Positions 35,650 to 44,078 of a stretch of 64,000 bases of DNA are shown here, one piece after another. The DNA comes from Shinella sp032095155 (GTDB lineage Bacteria; Pseudomonadota; Alphaproteobacteria; Rhizobiales; Rhizobiaceae), in contig NZ_JBLZPK010000022.1 in NCBI RefSeq assembly GCF_049199905.1, forward strand, positions 1 through 64,000. Direction: 5' to 3'. The notes beneath the pieces are model-generated. The model searched no databases and was not told the DNA's origin. It worked only from the letters and a program-made list of their open reading frames with translations. The first letter of the stretch is position 1; every line of letters starts with the position of its first letter. The position numbers were made by a program, and so were the translations under genes.

Positions 35650-36126
35650 TCAGGCAACGGTAGCCAGCGCCACCTTTGCGCGGGCGTCCAGAATCTGGCG
35701 TGCGGCGTGGGCGGCTTCCTTGCCCTTGATGACGAAATGATCGCGGAAGAAGGCGATATGCGCCTCCGATTCCTGGAAATTGTGCGGGGTCAGCACGGCC
35801 GAGAGCACCGGCACATTGGTGTCGAGGCCGACGCGCACGATGGCATCGACGACGGTGCCGGCGACGAAATCGTGGCGGTAGATGCCGCCATCGACGACGA
35901 GCGCGACGCCGAGGATGGCGGAATACAGGCCGGTCCTGGCGAGAAGCTGCGCATGCAGCGGGATTTCAAGCGCGCCGGGTACGTCGATCACATCGACGTC
36001 TTCCGCGCGGCCGCCGAGGGCTGCCCATTCGGCGACGAAGGACGTGACCGCCTGGTCGACGATGCCGGCGTGCCAGCGGGCACGGATGACGGCGATCCGG
36101 GAGGAGGGGGTGGCATTCGCATTCAT
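35650..36126 (-). CDS. ribH: 6,7-dimethyl-8-ribityllumazine synthase (RibH2-type)
   Basis: A 158-residue lumazine synthase, the enzyme that condenses 5-amino-6-ribitylaminouracil with dihydroxybutanone phosphate in riboflavin synthesis. Seen: RIAVIRARWHAGIVDQA, the VIDVPGALEIPLHAQ substrate loop, GVALVVDGGIYRHDFVAGTVV with the catalytic-loop His, and ESEAHIAFFRDHF. The start ATG at 36126 follows the riboswitch leader; AAAGG lies about 9 bp upstream. Stand-alone genes under an FMN riboswitch are the RibH2 pattern in rhizobia and Brucella, separate from the main rib operon. Confidence 0.92.
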   Translation of the reverse strand: MNANATPSSRIAVIRARWHAGIVDQAVTSFVAEWAALGGRAEDVDVIDVPGALEIPLHAQLLARTGLYSAILGVALVVDGGIYRHDFVAGTVVDAIVRVGLDTNVPVLSAVLTPHNFQESEAHIAFFRDHFVIKGKEAAHAARQILDARAKVALATVA

Positions 36127-36212
36127 GTATAGGCCTTTCAAGGGTTGAGCCATTTTTCAACGGTCCCCTTGGGCGAACACGCAGGAGCTCCGCCTGCAAT
36201 GGCGGTCTTCCT

Positions 36213-36352
36213 GCTTGCTCTCTTCCATCCGGACTTTAACCGTCGGCTCCGGCATCGCACCGGATCTGCTGACCCTTCCATTCGCGGAAGGCGCTCGCGG
36301 GCTCCGGAATTGCTTCCGATACCGCCGGTGGGGAGTTTCACCCCGCCCTGAG
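36213..36352 (-). promoter_or_regulatory. FMN riboswitch (RFN element) upstream of ribH
   Basis: Read on the minus strand, the region holds all the conserved RFN blocks in order: AGGGCGGGGTGAAACTCC then CACCGGCGGT, AATTCCGGAGCCCGCGAGCG, GGGTCAGCAGATCCGGTG, and finally GCCGACGGTTAAAGTCCGGA and TGGAAGAGAGC. The element binds FMN and lowers expression of the gene that follows. An inverted repeat (GCAGG, CCTGC) between it and the ribH start may be part of the switching structure. Confidence 0.93.
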
Positions 36353-36377
36353 AACGATGGAAGATTAACGAGCAAAC

Positions 36378-36400
36378 GCCCGCGGATCAAATCCGCGGGC
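36378..36400 (-). terminator. hairpin after the ABC ATPase gene
   Basis: A perfect 10-bp stem with a 3-base loop (GCCCGCGGAT, CAA, ATCCGCGGGC) follows the ATPase stop at 36464 on the minus strand and precedes the riboswitch. The downstream tract on that strand is only moderately U-rich. It most likely ends the ABC operon transcript before the ribH leader. Confidence 0.6.
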
Positions 36401-36463
36401 GACGCAAAAGGCGCAATTCACGACAGATTTTTCCAAGGCTTTGGAAAGGCCTGGAAAAAATGT

Positions 36464-37525
36464 TTAGTCACGGATGATCAACAGGTCGGTTGCGGTGAAG
36501 CGCAGGGTTGCGGTCTCGCCGACAGCCGGCGGCACGAGGCCGGGGCTGTTGAACATGTCGAAGGAGATGACCGCGGTGCCGACTTTCATGCGGGTGCGGA
36601 TGACCGAGCCGAGGAAGTTGGACGAGATGACCTCGCCGGTCAGCGCGGTATCGCCTTTGGCGTCGGCGGCAATCGAGCCGGCTTCCGGGCGCAGCGCCAG
36701 CGAGATCGTATCGCCGGCCTTCACATTGCCGAGCGGTTCGCGCAGCGTGACACCCTGGTCGCCGATCGAGATGCGGTTGGAGGCGGGATCGACGACCTTT
36801 GCCTCGATGAGGTTCAGCGTGCCGACGAAATTGGCCACGAAGCGGGTTGCCGGGCGGTTGTAGATTTCGGCCGGCGCGCCGATCTGGTCGGCCTTGCCGG
36901 CGTTCATCACGACGATGCGGTCGGAAATCGACAGGGCCTCTTCCTGGTCATGCGTCACGAAGACCGTGGTGATGCCGAGCTGCTGCTGGATCATGCGGAT
37001 TTCTTCGCGCAGCGACACGCGGATCTTGGCATCGAGCGCCGAGAGCGGCTCGTCGAGCAGCAGGACCTGCGGCTTGGGGGCGAGTGCGCGGGCGAGCGCC
37101 ACGCGCTGCTGCTGGCCGCCGGACATCTGGTAGGGGTAGCGGTCGGCGAGGTGGTCGAGCTTGATCAGGCCGAGCATTTCCTTGACGCGCTGGTCGATCT
37201 CGGCCTTCGCGCGGCCGGCGACCTTGAGGCCGAAGGCGACGTTTTCGGCGACATTCATGTTCGGGAACAGCGCATAGGCCTGGAAGACCATGCCGATATT
37301 GCGCTGGTTGGGACGCAGGTTCGCCTGGCTCTTGCCGTTGATGGTGATCGTGCCGCCGGAGGGCGTCTCGAAGCCGGCGATCATGCGCAGGACCGTGGTC
37401 TTGCCGCAGCCCGAAGGACCGAGGAAGGAAACGAATTCGCCCTTCTCGATGGCCATGTTGAAGTCTTTCACGACCTGCACGGGGCCGAAGGACTTCTGGA
37501 TGCTGGTGAGGTTGAGGAAGCTCAT
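36464..37525 (-). CDS. ABC transporter ATPase (PotA/FbpC-like)
   Basis: A 353-residue ATPase with Walker A GPSGCGKTT, NIGMVFQAYALFPNM, signature MSGGQQQR, VLLLDEPLSALD, the HDQEEALSISD switch and a C-terminal TOBE domain. It is the last gene of a binding protein, permease, permease, ATPase operon. The order and binding-protein type match ferric-, spermidine- or aminophosphonate-type importers. Confidence 0.92.
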   Translation of the reverse strand: MSFLNLTSIQKSFGPVQVVKDFNMAIEKGEFVSFLGPSGCGKTTVLRMIAGFETPSGGTITINGKSQANLRPNQRNIGMVFQAYALFPNMNVAENVAFGLKVAGRAKAEIDQRVKEMLGLIKLDHLADRYPYQMSGGQQQRVALARALAPKPQVLLLDEPLSALDAKIRVSLREEIRMIQQQLGITTVFVTHDQEEALSISDRIVVMNAGKADQIGAPAEIYNRPATRFVANFVGTLNLIEAKVVDPASNRISIGDQGVTLREPLGNVKAGDTISLALRPEAGSIAADAKGDTALTGEVISSNFLGSVIRTRMKVGTAVISFDMFNSPGLVPPAVGETATLRFTATDLLIIRD

Positions 37526-37534
37526 GAAAGGTCC

Positions 37535-38317
37535 TTAGGCGGGGCTTTGCGCGCCCTTCTGGAAACGGGAAACAAGCTGGATCAGGCCGAGGCAACCCCA
37601 GGTCAAGGCGAAGGACATGACCGCGAGTGCTGCCGGCTCATAGGCGCGGTTGGCGCCGAGCAGCTGCATGTAGGGGCCGAAGGCCGGGCGGTTGAGGAGT
37701 GCGGCCATGGTGAACTCGCCGATGACGATGGCAAAGGTCAGGAAGGCGCCGGAGAGAACCGCGACGAGCACGTTCGGCAGGATGATCTTGGCAAGGATCG
37801 TCGTCCAGCCGGCGCCGAGGCTTTGGGCGGCTTCCGTCAGCGTCGCGATGTCGATCGAGCGCAGGCCGGTATCGACGGAGCGGTACATGTAGGGCAGCGC
37901 CAACGTCGCATAGCCGAACATCAGCAGGATGTTCGTGCCGGTCGTCGTGCCGGTGAGCGGCAGCCAGCTCGAGGTGTTGTAGAGCCTGATATAGCCGAAG
38001 ACGATGACGATGGCTGGGATGACCAGCGGCAGCAGCGTGACGAATTCGATATAGGGACGCAGGCCCGGCAGCTTGAGGCGCACCCAATAGGCGGTGGGCA
38101 CCACGAGCAGCACGCCGAAGACGATGGTCGCGAGCGCCATCAGGATCGAATAAGTGAAGGTCTCCTGGAAGCGCGGATCGCCGAGCACGACGGCATAGGC
38201 ATCCAGCGAATAGACGCCGCGGCGCATCTTCAGCGAGAAGTTGGTCATGCCGAGCAGCGGCAGGATGAAATAGAGCAGCCCGAAAATGAGGGCGCCCCAG
38301 GCCCAGAACTTCTTCAT
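37535..38317 (-). CDS. ABC transporter permease 2
   Basis: An inner-membrane permease of about 260 residues: first helix FWAWGALIFGLLYFILPLLG, later YIEFVTLLPLVIPAIVIVFGYI and the EAA loop EAAQSLGAGWTTILAKIILPN. I start it at the ATG at 38317, which forms an ATGA overlap with the stop of permease 1; an open frame further upstream is a different frame through that gene. It pairs with permease 1. Confidence 0.9.
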   Translation of the reverse strand: MKKFWAWGALIFGLLYFILPLLGMTNFSLKMRRGVYSLDAYAVVLGDPRFQETFTYSILMALATIVFGVLLVVPTAYWVRLKLPGLRPYIEFVTLLPLVIPAIVIVFGYIRLYNTSSWLPLTGTTTGTNILLMFGYATLALPYMYRSVDTGLRSIDIATLTEAAQSLGAGWTTILAKIILPNVLVAVLSGAFLTFAIVIGEFTMAALLNRPAFGPYMQLLGANRAYEPAALAVMSFALTWGCLGLIQLVSRFQKGAQSPA

Positions 38318-38992
38318 TTCAGCCACCTTTCGCTGCGGGCGCGCAGCCAGATGTAGATCGTGTTGGCGATCCCGGTCACGACGATCATGCCGAAGGCGAG
38401 CGCATAACCGAGATGCGGATTGCCGAGCACGTCGCCGCGGATCTGCGCGAAGAGCAGGATCGGCACGATGTTGAGCGAGGAGCCGGTGAGCGCGATGGCC
38501 GTGGCGACGGCGCCGAAGGCATTGGCGAAGAGAAGCGCCAGCGTGCCGAGGAAGGACGGCAGCAGGATCGGGAAGGCGACCATGCGCCAATATTGGGTGT
38601 TGGTCGCACCAAGGATTTGGGCGGCCTCACGCCATTCCCGCTTCAGTCCGTCGAGCGCTGGCGTGATGATGAGGATCATCAGCGGGATCTGGAAGAACAG
38701 GTAGGTGACCGTCAGGCCCCAGAAGGACAGAATGTTGAAGCCGAGCGCGCGCAGATCGATGCCGATCTGGGTCTTCAGAAACACCGTGAGAAGGCCGACC
38801 GGGCCGAGCGTCGCGAGAAACGCGAAGGCGAGCGGCACGCCGGCGAAGTTGGACGCGACGCCGGAAAAGGTCAGAAGCGGACCGCGGATCCATTTCGGCA
38901 GGCCGCCGAGAACGGCGGCGGCGGCGACGGAAAAGCCGATCAGGCAGCCGAGCAGGGCCGACGCGATGGAGATCTTGATCGAGATCCAGTAG
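38314..38992 (-). CDS. ABC transporter permease 1, N-terminus lost in gap
   Basis: The visible part (226 residues) begins at YWISIKISIASALLGCLIGFS and includes the EAA loop EAAQILGATNTQYWRMVAFPILLPS. The frame runs into the N run upstream; about 50-70 residues including the first helix are expected to be missing, which fits the stated gap length. It is coupled to permease 2 by an ATGA overlap. Confidence 0.88.
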
Positions 38993-39162
38993 NNNNNNNN
39001 NNNNNNNNNNNNNNNNNNNNNNNNNNNNNNNNNNNNNNNNNNNNNNNNNNNNNNNNNNNNNNNNNNNNNNNNNNNNNNNNNNNNNNNNNNNNNNNNNNNN
39101 NNNNNNNNNNNNNNNNNNNNNNNNNNNNNNNNNNNNNNNNNNNNNNNNNNNNNNNNNNNNNN
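38993..39162. other. assembly gap (170 N)
   Basis: Unknown bases between permease 1 and the binding-protein stop (39177). The start of permease 1 should be inside. Confidence 0.95.
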
Positions 39163-39176
39163 ACGAAGAATGTCGC

Positions 39177-40280
39177 TTACTGCACGTTCGCGCCGACGAC
39201 CTTGTCCCATGCGCCGGTGACGGCAGCCTTGTTGGCGTCGACTTCCTCGAGCGTCGGGAAGTAGGCCTTTTCATAGGATGCTGCCGGCGGCAGGGCGTCG
39301 ATCAGGTCCTGCGGAACCTTGCCGGCCTTGACCATGGCGTTGAAGCGGGTCGGGTGGCAATAGCCCTTCAGCCAGCCGAGCTGACCTTCGTCGGAATAGA
39401 GGTGCTCCATCCACAGCTTGGCAGCGTTCGGGTGCGGCGCGTAAGCCGAGATGCCCTGAACATAGACGCCGGCGAGAACGCCGGAAGCAGGAACGACGAC
39501 TTCGGTCGGCGGGTTGCCGTTCAGCGTCTTGGCCCAGCCGAGCGCGTTGTAGTCCCAGGCGACGACGATCGGGGTCGAACCCTGGGCGAGCGTGCCGGAC
39601 TTGCCGATGACGGGGACGAAGTTACCGGCCTTGTTCATTTCCGCGAAGTAGGCGAGACCTGCCTCACCGGCTTCCTTGCCCGACTTCGCACCCTTGCCGA
39701 GACCGGCGGCGAGAACGGCGAGAATGGCCTGGTTGGAGGCGCGCGGGTCACCGGCGAGAGCGACCTGACCGGCATATTCCGGCTTCAGGAGGTCGGCCCA
39801 GTCCTTCGGCGTGTTGGCGACGAGGTCCTTGTTCACCAGAAGCGACATCACGCCGTAATAGTCGCCGTACCAGTAGCCTTCGGCATCCTTGACGGTATCC
39901 GGGATTTCGTCCCAGGTGGAGACCTTGTAAGGCTGCAGCAGGCCTTCGGCCTTGGCCTGCGGGCCGAAGGCGAGACCGACGTCGATCACGTCGGGCGACT
40001 GCGGACCGGCATTGTCCTTGTTGGCCTTGATGGCTTCGACTTCGTCAGCCGAGCCGGCATCGGGGTTCAGCTCGTTGACCTGGATTTCCGGATACTTCGC
40101 CTTGAAGGAAGCAATGACGTCGCCGTAACCGCACCAGTCGTGCGGCAGTGCGATGGTCGTCAGCATGCCTTCCTTCTTCGCCGCTGCTATGAGCTCGGCG
40201 CTCGGCTCGGCGAAGGCGAGCGAGGGGATGGCAATCGCAATTGCCGTGGAGAGCGAAAGCAGACGTTTCGTATGTGACAT
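39177..40280 (-). CDS. ABC transporter substrate-binding protein
   Basis: A 367-residue periplasmic binding protein with a Sec signal peptide (MSHTKRLLSLSTAIAIAIPSLAFA). The mature protein starts PSAELIAAAKKEGMLTTIALPHDWCGYGDVIASFKAK, typical of the ferric/thiamine/polyamine binding class, and contains VIDVGLAFGPQAKAEGLLQPYK. Tyrosines for iron are not clearly arranged, so an organic solute is as likely. A GTG one codon upstream (40283) has slightly better spacing to AAAGGAG and may be the real start. It is the first gene of its operon, 100 bp downstream of the RpiR gene. Confidence 0.87.
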   Translation of the reverse strand: MSHTKRLLSLSTAIAIAIPSLAFAEPSAELIAAAKKEGMLTTIALPHDWCGYGDVIASFKAKYPEIQVNELNPDAGSADEVEAIKANKDNAGPQSPDVIDVGLAFGPQAKAEGLLQPYKVSTWDEIPDTVKDAEGYWYGDYYGVMSLLVNKDLVANTPKDWADLLKPEYAGQVALAGDPRASNQAILAVLAAGLGKGAKSGKEAGEAGLAYFAEMNKAGNFVPVIGKSGTLAQGSTPIVVAWDYNALGWAKTLNGNPPTEVVVPASGVLAGVYVQGISAYAPHPNAAKLWMEHLYSDEGQLGWLKGYCHPTRFNAMVKAGKVPQDLIDALPPAASYEKAYFPTLEEVDANKAAVTGAWDKVVGANVQ

Positions 40281-40383
40281 CACAGGTGTTCTCCTTTGGT
40301 GTGTCAGTCAACTTCGGCGAAGCTGATACTGCTGGTGTATGAAGCTTATGTGACAGTTTTGTTTCGGTTTTTTCGTATTGCTG

Positions 40384-41283
40384 TTAGGGCTTGCCGGGAA
40401 CCTCCGGCCGCGGTTTGCGAAAAAGCCGGCTGGCCTCGAAGAGGCCCTCCAGCGTCTTCATTCGGTCGCTGGTTTCCTCCCAGCCCGAGCTCTGGACGGC
40501 CTCGATCAGCGCCTCGACGATGAACAGCGTCACGACGGACGAGTCCCACGCCGAGGGCGCCTCGATATGCACGCGAAAGATTTTGGCGGCGGCCTTGGCG
40601 ACGGGGGAGGCCCACTGATCGGTGAACAGGATGATCTCGATACCGCGTTCGCGGGCAACCCGGCCGAGCGTCTCCATCTCCTGCTCGTAGCGCCTGATAT
40701 CGAAGATCACCAGAACGTCGCCGGCCTTCATGTTCAGCACGTAATGCGGCCAGGAACTGGGATTGGAGGCGATCTGGGTGACGTTCGGGCGGATGACCTG
40801 AAGATGGGTGAACAGGTAGTCGGCCAGCGCCTTCGTGATGCGGCCGCCGATGATGTAGATGCTGCGCTGACGGTCGGCGAGGAGGGCGGCCGCGCCGTCG
40901 AATTCGGCGGTTTCCACCTGCGACAGCGTCTGGCGCAGGTTGGTCATGATTGCGTCGGCGAAGCGGTTGAGGATATGCGTGCCGGGTGCATTCGCCGCCC
41001 AGCGATCGTGTTTGGTGATCGGGTTCGACAGCGTCGCTTCAAGCTCGTGATGCAGGCGGGCCTGGAAATCCGGAAAGCCTCGAAAGCCGAGCTTCTGCAC
41101 CATGCGCGCAACCGTCGGCGTCGACACGCCGGCGTTTTCCGCCACCGTCGTGATGGAGCCGAGGCCGGAGACGGGATAGTTGTCGAGCAGCGATGCGGCG
41201 AGCTGCTTTTCGGCGCGGGTCAACGCGTCGAAATGCGCACCGATCACATCCGACACCGTCATGGATGCTTGGTTGAGCGTCAA
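40384..41283 (-). CDS. MurR/RpiR family transcriptional regulator
   Basis: A 299-residue regulator: N-terminal RpiR helix-turn-helix (residues 1-80, with SITTVAENAGVSTPTVARMVQKLGFRGFPDFQ) and a C-terminal SIS domain (SIYIIGGRITKALADYLFTHLQ; VLVIFDIRRYEQEM). SIS domains usually bind phosphosugars, but rhizobial members also serve amine and amino-acid pathways. I start it at the TTG at 41283 because AGGGGAAT precedes it; the ATG at 41262 lacks a ribosome site. It is divergent from the amidohydrolase/permease/GS-like operon and upstream of the ABC operon, so it may control both. Confidence 0.87.
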   Translation of the reverse strand: MTLNQASMTVSDVIGAHFDALTRAEKQLAASLLDNYPVSGLGSITTVAENAGVSTPTVARMVQKLGFRGFPDFQARLHHELEATLSNPITKHDRWAANAPGTHILNRFADAIMTNLRQTLSQVETAEFDGAAALLADRQRSIYIIGGRITKALADYLFTHLQVIRPNVTQIASNPSSWPHYVLNMKAGDVLVIFDIRRYEQEMETLGRVARERGIEIILFTDQWASPVAKAAAKIFRVHIEAPSAWDSSVVTLFIVEALIEAVQSSGWEETSDRMKTLEGLFEASRLFRKPRPEVPGKP

Positions 41284-41362
41284 GTTATTCCCCTGCGCCC
41301 CGGTCTTTGCCGGGGTTTCAAACGATAAAACGCGCTGTCACAATTCGAGTCAAATGTTTTTT

Positions 41363-41420
41363 TGAAGAGATTTTTTCAAAACCCCGTTGACACCGGCAAA
41401 TCCGTGAAGAATTCTTTTCA
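41363..41420. promoter_or_regulatory. two 16-bp operator-like repeats with a -35 element between
   Basis: TGAAGAGATTTTTTCA (41363-41378) and TGAAGAATTCTTTTCA (41405-41420) share TGAAGA-N4-TTTTCA and are near-palindromic. They are 42 bp apart, four helical turns, in the region between the RpiR gene and the divergent operon. TTGACA at 41387-41392 lies between them, and a weak -10 (AATTCT, 17 bp later) would fall within the second site. Binding there should block plus-strand transcription. RpiR is the natural candidate to bind. Confidence 0.6.
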
Positions 41421-41509
41421 TTAATGATAAGAGCAGCTCCAGCAAAAGTGCGAAGCGGTTTTGCGCTCGGAGTTGCGTAAAATGAAAAGCCGGTCGAGGG
41501 GATCAGGCT

Positions 41510-42268
41510 ATGGGAATTCTGACTGGAGAGGAGGGCGATCCTGTCGCCCTTGAAAACGTGTCTGCCCGCGGCCGGGTCATCCTGGTTTGCGAGCATGCGT
41601 CACGCCTTCTGCCCAAATCGCTCGGCACGCTCGGCCTCTCGCAGGAGGCTCTGGCGAGCCATATCGCCTGGGATCCGGGTGCGCTCGCCGTTGCCCGCCG
41701 CATGGCGAAAAGCCTTGATGCGACGCTGGTTTTCCAGCGCTTTTCCCGCCTCGTCTACGATTGCAACCGTCCGCCGGAATCGCCCGCCGCCATGCCGGAA
41801 AAGAGCGAGGTCTTCGATGTGCCCGGCAATGCCGGGCTCGACCAGGCGGCGCGCGATGCGCGCACCGAAGCGCTCTACCTGCCGTTCCGCGCTACGCTCG
41901 CCGAGCTGGTGCGCAGCCGCCTCACCGAGGGCAGGGCACCCGTCATCGTGACCATGCACAGCTTCACGCCCGTCTATTTCGGCAAGCCGCGCGAGGTCGA
42001 GATCGGCATCCTGCACGATGTCGACACGCGCATCGCCGACGGCATGCTGACCGCTGCCAAATCGGCGGGTCTCTATACCGTTCGCCGCAACGAGCCCTAT
42101 GGGCCGGAAGACGGCGTGACGCACACGCTTCGGGAACATGGCCTGGCAAACGGCCTGCCCAATGTGATGATCGAGGTCAGAAACGACCTCATCCGAGACG
42201 AAGTCGGCCAGGGGGTCGTGGCCGACTATCTGGCGGGATTGCTCACCGAGAGCCTTCCTGCCGCATAA
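41510..42268 (+). CDS. N-formylglutamate amidohydrolase family protein
   Basis: A 252-residue zinc amidohydrolase of the FGase family: VCEHAS, HIAWDPGA, SRLVYDCNRP, MHSFTPVYFGK, EIGILHD and GVTHTLREHGLANGLPNVMIEVRNDLI. Classic members hydrolyse N-formylglutamate in histidine degradation. Here it heads an operon with a permease, a glutamine-synthetase-like ligase, an aldehyde dehydrogenase and an alcohol dehydrogenase. A gamma-glutamyl amide hydrolase role at the end of that pathway is therefore as likely. GAGGGGATC lies upstream of the ATG. Confidence 0.85.
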   Translation: MGILTGEEGDPVALENVSARGRVILVCEHASRLLPKSLGTLGLSQEALASHIAWDPGALAVARRMAKSLDATLVFQRFSRLVYDCNRPPESPAAMPEKSEVFDVPGNAGLDQAARDARTEALYLPFRATLAELVRSRLTEGRAPVIVTMHSFTPVYFGKPREVEIGILHDVDTRIADGMLTAAKSAGLYTVRRNEPYGPEDGVTHTLREHGLANGLPNVMIEVRNDLIRDEVGQGVVADYLAGLLTESLPAA

Positions 42269-42387
42269 TCAAGAAAAAGACCCGGGGAGCGGCATGGCCG
42301 CGGCGCATATCCCACGCATTTCGTGGGCCTCAGACACAGGCGGCCTCTCGGCAATTCCGCCAGAGACCAGTCGAACAGGGGAAAAAC

Positions 42388-43766
42388 ATGTCAGATTATT
42401 CCGATAACGATAAACATGAGGATATGCAGGTCCTGCATTCCATGGGATACGCGCAGGAACTCGAGCGGCGCATGAGCCAGTTCTCGAACTTTGCCGTATC
42501 CTTCTCGATCATTTGCATTCTCTCCGGCGGCATCAACTCGCTGGCGCAGGCCACGTCGGGCGCGGGGGGCGCCGCGATCGGCATCGGCTGGCCGCTCGGC
42601 TGCTTCGTTTCCCTCGTCTTCGCCGTTGCCATGGCGCAGATCAGCTCGGCCTATCCGACGGCCGGCGGCCTCTATCACTGGGGTTCCATCCTCGGCAACC
42701 GCTTCACCGGCTGGCTGACCGCCTGGTTCAACCTGCTCGGCCTCGTCACCGTTCTCGGCGCCATCAATGTCGGCACCTACTATTTCTTCATGGGTTCGTT
42801 CGGCACGCCGTATTTCGGCATGGAAGACACGACGCTCACCCGGATCATCTTCCTGGCGGTCATCACCGGCGCGCAGGCCCTGGTGAACCATATGGGCATC
42901 GGCCTCACCGCCAAGCTTACGGATTTTTCCGGCTACCTGATCTTCGCGACCTCGATCGCGCTCGCCATCGTCTGCCTTGCGGCCGCCGACAGCTACGATA
43001 TCGGCCGCCTCTTCACCTTCTCGAACTTCTCCGGTGCGGCCGGCGGCAATGTCTGGCCGGAAAACTCAGGCACCTGGGTGTTCCTGCTCGGCCTGCTCCT
43101 GCCGATCTACACGATCACCGGTTATGACGCCTCGGCGCATACCTCGGAAGAAACCGTCAAGGCGGCAACCTCGGTTCCGCGCGGCATGGTCTCGTCCGTT
43201 CTGTGGTCGGCGCTGTTCGGCTACATCATGTTGTGCTCCTTCGTGCTGCTGATCCCGGCTTCCGTCACCAATGCCGACGGCACGACGATGGATGGCATGG
43301 CCGCTGCCGCCGCGCAGGGCTGGAACGTCTTCTTCTGGGCGATGGACACGCAGGTCAACGCGACCGTCAAGGACATCCTCTACTTCCTCATCCTGGTGTC
43401 GCAGTGGCTCTGCGGCCTTGCGACGGTGACCTCCGTCTCGCGCATGATCTTCGCCTTCTCGCGTGACGGCGGCCTGCCGTTCTCGCGCGGCCTGTCGAAG
43501 GTCAGCCCGAGCTACCGCACGCCGGTCGCCGCCATCTGGACGGGTTCGATCCTCTCGGTCCTGTTCGTCTGGGGCTCGTCGCTCGTCTCCATCGGCGAGA
43601 CGCCCGTTTACACCGTCGTCGTCTCGTGCACGGTCATCTTCCTGTTCTTCTCCTTCGCGATCCCGATCGCGCTTGGCCTCTTCGCCTGGGGCACCTCTAA
43701 GTGGGACAAGATGGGGCCGTGGAACCTCGGTGAAGGCGTCTTCAAGCTGTTCGCCGTCCTGTCGAT
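42388..43766 (+). CDS. APC-family amino acid/amine permease, C-terminus lost in gap
   Basis: The visible 459 residues are a multi-helix APC transporter. A hydrophilic N-terminus (MSDYSDNDKHEDMQVLHSMGYAQEL) is followed by FSNFAVSFSIICILSGG, LYHWGSILGNRF and ITGYDASAHTSEETV, typical of the choline/ethanolamine/GABA permease branch. About 60 residues of C-terminus would be in the N run. The ATG at 42388 is chosen because the family N-terminus begins there. It probably imports the amine that the GS-like enzyme then modifies. A longer open frame upstream lies within the amidohydrolase gene in another frame. Confidence 0.88.
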
Positions 43767-44016
43767 NNNNNNNNNNNNNNNNNNNNNNNNNNNNNNNNNN
43801 NNNNNNNNNNNNNNNNNNNNNNNNNNNNNNNNNNNNNNNNNNNNNNNNNNNNNNNNNNNNNNNNNNNNNNNNNNNNNNNNNNNNNNNNNNNNNNNNNNNN
43901 NNNNNNNNNNNNNNNNNNNNNNNNNNNNNNNNNNNNNNNNNNNNNNNNNNNNNNNNNNNNNNNNNNNNNNNNNNNNNNNNNNNNNNNNNNNNNNNNNNNN
44001 NNNNNNNNNNNNNNNN
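43767..44016. other. assembly gap (250 N)
   Basis: Unknown bases covering the end of the permease gene. The 62 bases between the gap and the GS-like start at 44079 hold no gene. Confidence 0.95.
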
Positions 44017-44078
44017 CCCCGTTTCCATTTCCGACCGATGCGCGGCACAAGCCGGGCACATTGCTGGGACCAACGACC

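Noticed and set aside
41761..42387. Upstream start of the APC permease giving a 773-residue protein
   Set aside because: The extra part lies inside the amidohydrolase gene in another frame; the family N-terminus begins at 42388.
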